From Strongylocentrotus purpuratus (taxonomy: Eukaryota > Echinodermata > Echinoidea > Camarodonta > Strongylocentrotidae): 64,000 nt of DNA. The first letter of the stretch is position 1; the number at the start of each line of letters is the position of its first letter. A model generated the notes under the pieces. That model did no database searches, was not told the DNA's origin, and saw nothing but the letters and a program-made list of their open reading frames with translations. The DNA is taken from positions 39,794,029 through 39,858,028 of the forward strand of contig NW_022145607.1 in NCBI RefSeq assembly GCF_000002235.5, read 5' to 3'. Below are positions 26,260 to 34,900 of this stretch, one piece after another. A program made the translations under genes and the position numbers.

Positions 26260-26325
26260 GGTTTTTATCTGTATTTAGCTCTATACATCCTTTTATATAT
26301 TGCGCAATAAATACAGATGAAAACC
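26260..26325. other. Inverted junction between the two satellite A arms
   Basis: Forward sequence runs to GTATTTA at 26271-26277 and is followed directly by GCTCTATACATCC on the reversed strand. The segment up to 26277 is complementary to the segment starting at 26308, with one mismatch in the nearest 18 bp, leaving a spacer of 30 nt (26278-26307). The two arms could therefore form a long imperfect hairpin or cruciform. The left break falls one base into ATTGCGCAAT and the right break inside TAGAGCTCTA. The nearest monomers of the two arms differ at many positions, which argues against a simple fold-back read artefact. Confidence 0.9.
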
Positions 26326-26774
26326 AAAAACCGATGACGCTAACTTAAAGAGGATTTCGAGTGCAACTTAATGATACCACTCAGGAGTCCACAGTGTTCT
26401 TTTAAAGAGAGATATTTGGAAATGTGATGAAAAACTAACATATACGCCTCAAACGGTTCTTTTTGTGCAATTGGACAGTTTTTGCAAGGTTTTAGAGCTC
26501 TATACATCCTTTCATACATTGCGCAATAAAACCAGATGGAAACCACAAACCGATGACGCTAACTGATAGAGGAGATCGAGTGCAATTTAATGATACCACT
26601 CAGGAGTCCACATTGTTCTTTTAAAGAAAGATATTTTGCAAATGTGATGAAAAACTAACAAATACCCCTCAAATAGTTCTTTTAGTGCAATTGGACAGAT
26701 TTTGCAAGGTTTTAGAGCTCTACACATCCTTTTATACATTGCGCAATAAATACAGATGAAAACCAGAAACCGGT

Positions 26775-27631
26775 GACGCTAATAGGTAGACGAGATCGAG
26801 TGCAACTCATTGACACCACTCAACAGTCCACATCATTCTTTTAAAGAAAGATATTTGCTAATGTGATGAAAAACTAACAAATACGCCTCAAATGGTTCTT
26901 TTTGTGAATTGGACAGTTTTTGCAAGCTCTATACATCCTTTTATACATTGCGCAATAAATACAGATGAAAACCAGAAACCGATGACGCTAACTTATAGAG
27001 GAGATCCAGTGCAACTTAATGATACCACTCAGGAGTCCACAGTGTTCTTTTGAAGAAAGATATTTTGCAAATGTGATGAAAAACTAACATATACGCCTCA
27101 AACGGTTCTTTTTGTGCAATTGGACAGTTTTTGCAAGGTTTTAGAGCTCTATACATCCTTTTATAAAATGCGCAATAAATACAGATGAAAACCAGAAACC
27201 GATGACGCTAACTTATAGAGGAGATCGAGTGCAACCAAATGATACCACTCAGGAGTCCACAGCGTTCTTTTAAAGAAAGATATTTGCAAATGTGTTGAAA
27301 AACTAACAAATACGTCTCAAATGGTTCTTTTAGTGCAATTGGACAGTTTTTACAAGGTTTTAGAGCTCTATACATCCTTTTATACATTGCGCAATAAATA
27401 CAGATGGAAACCACAAACCGATGACGCTAACTGATAGAGGAGATCGAGTGCAACTTAATGATACCACTCAGGAGTCCACAGTGTTCTTTAAAAGAAAGAT
27501 ATTTGCAAATGTGATGAAAAACTAACAAATACGCCTTGATTGGTTCTTTTTGTGCAATTGGACAGTTTTTGCAAGGTTTTAGAGCTCTATATAAAAATAT
27601 GTATAAAAATACATTGCGCAATAAATACAGA
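26775..27631 (-). repeat. Inverted-arm duplicated block, copy 1
   Basis: About four monomers that recur 3726-3727 bp to the right (17 monomers). Shared private changes include CTCAACAGTCCACATC, GCTAATGTGATG, TTCTTTTGAAGAAAG (near 27045), TTATAAAATGCGC (near 27161), CAACCAAATG, and the AT-rich spacer variant near 27590. The copies then diverge. Confidence 0.75.
27587..27619 (-). repeat. AT-rich spacer variant replacing the TATA segment, copy 1 of 5
   Basis: Between the two palindromes the usual ATACATCCTTTTATAC (+ strand) is replaced by a longer AT-rich segment that begins CTATATAAAAATATG and runs on to TACATTGCGC. In monomer orientation the TATAAAAG motif becomes a T-run flanked by TATA and ATAT. 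Further copies begin near 28903, 30215, 31313 and 31539. All lie in the inverted arm; I saw none in the forward arm. Confidence 0.8.
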
Positions 27632-30501
27632 TGAAAACCACAAACCGATGATGCTAACTGATAGAGGAGATCGAGTGCAACTTAATGATACCACTCAGGA
27701 GTCCACATTGTTCTTTTAAAGAAAGATATTTTGCAAATGTGATGAAAAACTAACAAATACGCCTCAAACGGTTCTTTTTGTGCAATTGGACAGTTTTTGC
27801 AAGGGTTTAGAGCTCTATACATCCTTTTATACATTGCGCAATAAATACAGATGGAAACCACAAACCGATGACGCTAACTGATAGAGGAGATCGAGTGCAA
27901 CTTAATGATACCACTCAGGAGTCCACAGCGTTTTTTTAAAGAAAGATATTTGCAAATGTGATTAAAGACTAACAAATACGCCTCAAATAGTTCTTTTTGT
28001 GCAATTGGACAGATTTTGCAAGGTTTTAGAGCTCTACACATCCTTTTATACATTGCGCAATAAATACAGATGAAAACCAGAAACCGGTGACGCTAATAGG
28101 TAGAGGAGATCAAGTGCAACTCATTGATACCACTCAGGAGTCCACAGCGTTCTTTTAAAGAAAGATATTTTGCAAATGTGATGAAAAACTAACAAATACT
28201 CCTCAAACGGTTCTTTTTGTGCAATTGGACAGTTTTTGCAAGGGTTTAGAGCTCTATACATCCTTTTATACATTGCGCAATAAATACAGATGGAAACCAC
28301 AAACCGATGACGCTAACTGATAGAGGAGATCGAGTGCAACTTAATGATACCACTCAGGAGTCCACAGCGTTTTTTAAAGAAAGATATTTGCAAATGTGAT
28401 TAAAGACTAACAAATACGCCTCAAATAGTTCTTTTTGTGCAATTGGACAGATTTTGCAAGGTTTTAGAGCTCTACACATCCTTTTATACATTGCGCAATA
28501 AATACAGATGAAAACCAGAAACCGGTGACGTTAATAGGTAGAGGAGATCAAGTGCAACTCATTGATACCACTCAACAGTCCACAGCATTCTTTTAAAGAA
28601 AGATATTTGCTAATGTGATGAAAAACCTACAAATACGCCTCAAATGGTTCTTTTTGTGCAATTGGACAGTTTTTGCAAGCTCTATACATCCTTTTATACA
28701 TTGCGCAATAAATACAGATGAGAACCAGAAACCGATGACGCTAACTTATAGAGGAGAATCGAGTGCAACTTAATGATACCACTCAGGAGTCCACAGTGTT
28801 CTTTTAAAGAAAGATATTTGCAAATGTGATGAAAAACTAACAAATACCCCTCAAATGGTTCTTTTTGTGCAATTGGACAGTTTTTGCAAGGTTTTAGAGC
28901 TCTATATAAAAATATGTATAAAAATACATTGCGCAATAAATACAGATGGAAACCACAAACCGATGATGCTAACTGATAGAGGAGATCGAGTGCAACTTAA
29001 TGATACCACTCAGGATTCCACATTGTTCTTTGAAAGAAAGATATTTTGCAAATGTGATGAAAAACTAACATATACGCCTCAAACGGTTCTTTTTGTGCAA
29101 TTGGACAGTTTTTACAAGGTTTTAGAGCTCTATACATCCTTTTATACATTGCGCAATAAATACAGATGGAAACCACAAACCGATGACGCTAATAGTAGAG
29201 CAGATCGAGTGCAACCAAATGATACCACTCAGGAGTCCACAGCGTTTTTTTAAATAGAGATATTTGCAAAAGTGATGAAAAACTAACAAATACGCCTCAA
29301 ATGGTTCTTTTTGTGCAATTGGACAGTTTTTGCAAGGTTTTAGAGCTCTATACATCCTTTTATACATTGCGCAATAAATACAGATGAAAACCAGAAACCG
29401 ATGACGCTAACTTATTGAGGAGATCGAGTGCAACTTAATGATACCACTCAGGAGTCCACAGCGTTCTTTTAAAGAAAGATATTTGCAAATGTGATGAAAA
29501 ACTAACATATACGCCTCAAACGGTTCTTTTTGTGCAATTGGACAGTTTTTGCAAGGTTTTAGAGCTCTATACATCCTTTCATACATTGCGCAATAAAACC
29601 AGATGGAAACCACAAACCGATGACGCTAACTGATAGAGGAGATCGAGTGCAATTTAATGATACCACTCAACAGTCCACATCATTCTTTTAAAGAAAGATA
29701 TTTGCTAATGTGATGAAAAACTAACAAATACGCCTCAAATGGTTCTTTTTGTGCAATTGGACAGTTTTTGCAAGCTCTATACATCCTTTTATACATTGCG
29801 CAATAAATACAGATGGAAACCACAAACCGATGACGCTAACTGATAGAGGAGATCGAGTGCAACTTAATGATACCACTCAGGAGTCCACATTGTTCTTTTA
29901 AAGAAAGATATTTTGCAAATGTGATGAAAAACTAACAAATACCCCTCAAATGGTTCTTTTTGTGCAATTGGACAGTTTTTAAAGGTTTTAGAGCTCTACA
30001 CATCCTTTTATATATTGCGCAATAAATACAGATGAAAACCAGAAACCGATTACGCTAATAGGTAGAGGAGATCGAGTGCAACCAAATGATACCACTCAGG
30101 AGTCCACAGCGTTCTTTTAAAGAAAGATATTTGCAAATGTGATGAAAAACTAACAAATACGCCTCAAACGGTTCTTTTTGTGCAATTGGACAGTTTTTGC
30201 AAGGTTTTAGAGCTCTATATAAAAATATGTATAAAAATACATTGCGCAATAAATACAGATGGAAACCACAAACCGATGATGCTAACTGATAGAGGAGTTC
30301 GAGTGCAACTTAATGATACCACTCAGGAGTCCACATTGTTCTTTTAAAGAAAGATATTTTGCAAATGTGATGAAAAACTAACAAATACGCCTCAAACGGT
30401 TCTTTTAGTGCAATTGGACAGTTTTTGCAAGGTTTTAGAGCTCTATACATCCTTTTTATACATTGCGCAATAAATACAGATGGAAACCACAAACCGATGA
30501 C

Positions 30502-31357
30502 GCTAATAGGTAGAGGAGATCGAGTGCAACTCATTGATCCCACTCAACAGTCCACATCATTCTTTTAAAGAAAGATATTTGCTAATGTGATGAAAAACTA
30601 ACAAATACGCCTCAAATGGTTCTTTTTGTGCAATTGGACAGTTTTTGCAAGCTCTATACATCCTTTTTATACATTGCGCAATAAATACAGATGAAAACCA
30701 GAAACCGATGACGCTAACTTATAGAGGAGATCGAGTGCAACTTAATGATACCACTCAGGAGTCCACAGTGTTCTTTTGAAGAAAGATATTTTGCAAATGT
30801 GATGAAAAACTAACATATACGCCTCAAACGGTTCTTTTTGTGCAATTGGACAGTTTTTGCAAGGTTTTAGAGCTCTATACATCCTTTTATAAAATGCGCA
30901 ATAAATACAGATGAAAACCAGAAACCGATGACGCTAACTTATAGAGGAGATCGAGTGCAACCAAATGATACCACTCAGGAGTCCACAGCGTTCTTTTAAA
31001 GAAAGATATTTGCAAATGTGATGAAAAACTAACAAATACGTCTCAAATGGTTCTTTTAGTGCAATTGGACAGTTTTTACAAGGTTTTAGAGCTCTATACA
31101 TCCTTTTATACATTGCGCAATAAATACAGATGGAAACCACAAACCGATGACGCTAACTGATAGAGGAGATCGAGTGCAACTTAATGATACCACTCAGGAG
31201 TCCACAGTGTTCTTTAAAAGAAAGATATTTGCAAATGTGATGAAAAACTAACAAATACGCCTTAATTGGTTCTTTTTGTGCAATTGGACAGTTTTTGCAA
31301 GGTTTTAGAGCTCTATATAAAAATATGTATAAAAATACATTGCGCAATAAATACAGA
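30502..31357 (-). repeat. Inverted-arm duplicated block, copy 2
   Basis: The partner of the block at 26775, with the same ordered markers, e.g. TTCTTTTGAAGAAAG near 30772 and TTATAAAATGCGC near 30887. Immediately after it a different monomer joins, carrying CTAATAGTAGAGCAG (near 31381). That monomer is also found near 29190, so this arm is a mosaic of copied segments. Confidence 0.75.
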
Positions 31358-31810
31358 TGGAAACCACAAACCAATGACGCTAATAGTAGAGCAGATCGAG
31401 TGCAACCAAATGATACCACTCAGGAGTCCACAGCGTTTTTTTAAATAGAGATATTTGCAAAAGTGATGAAAAACTAACAAATACGCCTCAAATGGTTCTT
31501 TTTGTGCAATTGGACAGTTTTTGCAAGGTTTTAGAGCTCTATATAAAAATATGTATAAAAATACATTGCGCAATAAATACAGATGGAAACCACAAACCGA
31601 TGATGCTAACTGATAGAGGAGTTCGAGTGCAACTTAATGATACCACTCAGGAGTCCACATTGTTCTTTTAAAGAAAGATATTTTGCAAATGTGATGAAAA
31701 ACTAACAAATACGCCTCAAACGGTTCTTTTTGTGCAATTGGACAGTTTTTGCAAGGTTTTAGAGCTCTATACATCCTTTATACATTGCGTTTTGTTAGAT
31801 CAAGAATGAT

Positions 31811-31948
31811 AGGATTACATTAGTCTGGTCTCTCTCCGTCAACCTGTCCGGCAAGGGTGGCCCTACCAGGAGACGAATCTCCCGCCGGCATAGCTCTCAA
31901 GGTCTTCGAGACACGCAAGCTCCCCGACCTCGGCAAGGTTGTAATCCT
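31811..31948. repeat. 9-bp inverted repeat bracketing the island
   Basis: AGGATTACA at 31811-31819 is the exact reverse complement of TGTAATCCT at 31940-31948. The arms enclose the GC-rich core (about 120 bp). They could be the ends of a small element or the base of a folded RNA. A perfect 9-bp match in so short a stretch is suggestive, not decisive. Confidence 0.5.
31869..31882 (+). other. Short hairpin in the island
   Basis: GGAGA (31869-31873) pairs with TCTCC (31878-31882) around a CGAA tetraloop. No T-run follows, so it is not a bacterial-type terminator. It may be a structural part of a SINE-like RNA, which is inference. Confidence 0.35.
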
Positions 31949-31956
31949 TTCGGGAA

Positions 31957-34900
31957 GATGATGATGTTAGGTGAGAGTGAGTGAGGATGATGTTAGGTGA
32001 GGATGATGTTAGGTGAGAGTTGAGTGAGGATGATGTTAGGTGAGAGTGAGTGAGGATGATGTTAGTTGAGAGTGAGTGAGGATGATGTTAGGTGAGAGTG
32101 AGTGAGGATGATGTTAGGTGAGAATGAGTGAGGATGATGTTAGGTGAGAGTGAGTGAGGATGATGTTAGATGAGAATGAGTGAGGATGATGTTAGGTGAG
32201 AGTGAGTGAGGATGATGTTAGGTGGTGAGTGAGGATGATGTTAGGTGAGAGTGAGTGAGGATGATGTTAGGTGAGAGTGAGTGAGGATGATGTTTGGTGA
32301 GAGTAAATGAGGATGATGTTAGGTGAGAGTGAGTGAGGATGATGTTAGGTGAGAGTGAGTGAGGATGATGTTAGATGAGAGTGAGTGAGGAGGATGTTGG
32401 GTGAGTTAAAAGTTAGGTGAAGGATGATTAGGTGAGAGTGAGTGAGGATGATGTTAGGTGAGAGTGAGTGAGGATGATGTTAGGTGAGAGTGAGTGAGGA
32501 TGATGTTAGGTGAGTGAGGATGATGTTAGGTGAGAGTGAGTGAGGATGATGTTAGGTGAGAGTGAGTGAGGATGATGTTAGTTGAGAGTGAGTGAGGATG
32601 ATATTAGGTGAGAGTGAGTGAGGATGATGTTAGGTGAGTGAGGATGGTGTTAGGTGAGAGTGAGTGAGGATGATGTTAGGTGAGAGTGAGTGAGGATGTT
32701 AGATGAGAGTGAGTGAGGAGGATGTTAGGTGAGTTAAAAGTGAGGTGAAGGATGATTAGGTAAGAGTGAGTGAGGATGATGTAAGGTGAGAGTGAGTGAG
32801 GATGATGTTACGTGAGAGTGAGTGAGGATGATGTTAGATGAGAGTGAGTGAGGATGATGTTAGGTGAGAGTTAGTGAAGATGATGTTAGGTGAGAGTGAG
32901 TGAGGATGATGTTAGATGAGAATGAGTGAGGATGATGTAAGGTGAGAGTGAATGAGGATGATGTTAGTTGAGAGTGAGTGAGGATGATGTTAGGTGGTGT
33001 GTGAGGATGATGTTAGGTGAGAGTGAGTGAGGACGATGTTAGATGAGAGTGAGTGAGGATGATGTTAGGTGAGAGTTAGTGAAGATGATGTTAGGTGAGA
33101 GTGAGTGAGGATGATGTTAGATGAGAGTGAGTGAGGAGGATGTTAGATGAGAGTGAGTGAGGATGATGTTAGGTGAGAGTGAGTGAGGATGATGTTAGGT
33201 GAGAATGAGTGAGGATGATGTTAGGTGAGAATGAGTGAGGATGATGTTAGGTGAGAGTGAATGAGGATGATGTTAGATGAGAGTGAGTGAGGAGGATGTT
33301 AGGTGAGTTAAAAGTTAGGTGAAGGATGATTAGGTGAGAGTGAGTGAGGGTGATGTTAGGTGAGAGTGAGTGAGGATGATGTTAGGTGAGAGTATGTGAG
33401 GATGATGTTAGGTGAGTGAGGATGATGTTAGGTGAGAGTGAGTGAGGATGATGTTAGGTGAGAGTGAGTGAGGATGATGTTAGATGAGAGTGAGTGAGGA
33501 GGATGTTAGGTGAGTTAAAAGTTAGGTGAAGGATGATTAGGTGAGAGTGAGTGAGGATGATGTTAGGTGAGAGTGAGTGAGGATGATGTTAGGTGAGAGT
33601 GAGTGAGGATGATGTTAGGTGAGAGTGAGTGAGGATGATGTTAGTTGAGAGTGAGTGAGGATGATATTAGGTGAGAGTGAGTGAGGATGATGTTAGGTGA
33701 GTGAGGATGATGTTAGGTGAGAGTGAGTGAGGATGATGTTAGGTGAGTGAGGATGATGTTAGTTGAGAGTGAGTGAGGATGATGTTAGGTGAGAGTCAGT
33801 GAGGATGTTGTTAGGTGAGTGAGGATGATGTTAGGTGAGAGTGAGTGAGGATGATGTTAGGTGAGAGTGAGTGAGGATGATGTTAGGTGAGAGTGAGTGA
33901 GGATAATGTGAGGTGAGAGTGAGTGAGGAGGATGTTAAGTGAGTTAAAAGTTAGGTGTAGGATGATTACGTGAGAGTGAGTGAGGAAGATGTTAGGTGAG
34001 CGTGAGTGAGGATGATGTTAGGTGAGAGTGAGTGAGGATAATGTGAGGTGAGAGTGAGTGAGGAGGATGTAAGGTGAGTGAAAAGTTAGGTGCAGGATGA
34101 TTTGGTGAGAGTGAGTGAGGAAGATGTTAGGTGAGAGTGAGTGAGGATGATGTTAGATGAGCGTGAGTGAGGATAATGTTAGGTGAGAGTGAGTGAGGAT
34201 GATGTTAGATGAGAGTGAGTGAGGATGATGTTAGGTGAGAGTTAGTGAAGATGATGTTAGGTGAGAGTGAGTGAGGATGATGTTAGATGAGAGTGAGTGA
34301 GGAGGATGTTAGGTGAGAGTGAGTGAGGATGATGTTAGGTGAGAGTGAGTGAGGATGATGTTAGGTGAGAGTGAGTGAGGATGATGTTAGATGAAAGTGA
34401 GTGAGGAGGATGTTAGGTGAGTTAAAAGTTAGGTGAAGGATGATTAGGTGAGAATGAGTGAGAATGATGTTAGGTGAGAGTGAGTGAGGATGATGTTAGG
34501 TGAGAGTGAGTGAGGATGATGTTAGGTGAGAGTGAGTGAGGATGATGTTAGGTGAGAATGAGTAAGGATGAGGTTAGGTGAGAGTGAGTGAGGATGATGT
34601 TAGATGAGAATGAGTGAGGATGATGTTAGGTGAGAGTGAGTGAGGATGATGTTAGGTGGTGAGTGAGGATGATGTTAGGTGAGAGTGAGTGAGGATGATG
34701 TTAGGTGAGAGTGAGTGAGGATGATGTTAGGTGAGAGTGAGTGAGGATGATTTTAAATGAGAGTGAGTGAGGAGGATGTAAGGTGAGTGAAAAGTTAGGT
34801 GCAGGATGATTAGGTGAGAGTGATTGAGGATGATGTTAGGTGAGAGTGAGTGAGGATGATGTTAGGTGAGAGTGAGTGAGGATGATGTTAGGTGAGAGTG

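Larger units (their letters stand above)
1..26277 (+). repeat. Satellite A array, forward arm (219-220 bp monomer)
   Basis: A head-to-tail tandem array with about 120 monomers by length. The phase marker CATCTGTATTTATTGCGC recurs at 1, 221, 441, 661, 881, 1101 and 1321 and then throughout. Most monomers are 220 bp; a one-A loss (CAAATATC for CAAAATATC) gives 219 bp, and a further loss near the ATTAAGTTG segment gives 218. Copies are very similar and differ at a limited set of recurring positions: the TTTCTGG/TTTGTGG/TTTCTCG/TTTCTTG segment, CCGTTTGAGGCG/CCATTTGAGGGG/CCAATTGAGGGG, AACACTG/AACAATG/AACGCTG, and TATAAG/TATCAG. These variants occur in reshuffled combinations, as expected from unequal exchange and gene conversion. 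The array continues left of the window. I see no gene in it. Its function is unknown; a centromeric or heterochromatic role is only an inference from its form. Confidence 0.98.
26278..31789 (-). repeat. Satellite A array, inverted arm
   Basis: The same monomer in reverse orientation, about 25 copies by length; the marker GCGCAATAAATACAGATG now reads on the + strand. The arm shares the del9/TACCTATTA monomer type with the forward arm (seen here as CTAATAGGTAGAG). It lacks the GGCCTCCTCC and AATTAAACAAAG markers and has its own variants: an AT-rich insertion-substitution between the two palindromes in five copies, GCTAATGTGATG, CCTTTTATAAAATGCG, and AATAAAACCAGATGG. It stops at 31789 inside the ATTGCG|CAAT palindrome. 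No gene is seen. Confidence 0.97.
31790..31956. other. GC-rich non-tandem island between the two satellites, possible transposable-element fragment
   Basis: The only stretch in the window that is neither satellite. It follows the truncated satellite A copy at 31789 and runs into the minisatellite near 31957. It is clearly richer in G+C than satellite A. It contains GGTGGCCCTACC, CCGCCGGCATAGCTC and two related CGGCAAGG segments (31850 and 31931). From memory, and unverified, similar segments occur in interspersed repeats (SINE or non-LTR retroelement 3' ends) of marine invertebrates. No credible coding frame: the longest open frame has no early ATG and continues into satellite B. No tRNA cloverleaf was recognised. 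Confidence 0.55.

Noticed and set aside
26260..26325. Inversion as a fold-back sequencing artefact
   Set aside because: A fold-back would make the flanking monomers mirror images. Here the nearest monomers differ at many positions and the inverted arm has its own variants. Read-level proof is still missing.
1313..31573. Numerous reading frames of 60-132 codons on both strands of satellite A
   Set aside because: They recur with the monomer, start at non-ATG codons in several cases (e.g. GTG at 1313), overlap each other on opposite strands, and are broken by the one-base 219/220 length difference. There is no sign of a single conserved protein, so none is annotated as a gene.
1..31789. CRISPR array
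   Set aside because: The 220-bp units follow one another without unique spacers and lie in a eukaryotic-type satellite.
31790..31956. rRNA, tRNA or protein-coding fragment in the GC-rich island
   Set aside because: No cloverleaf or rRNA core segment was recognised. The open frames lack an early start codon and run into stop-rich satellite B.
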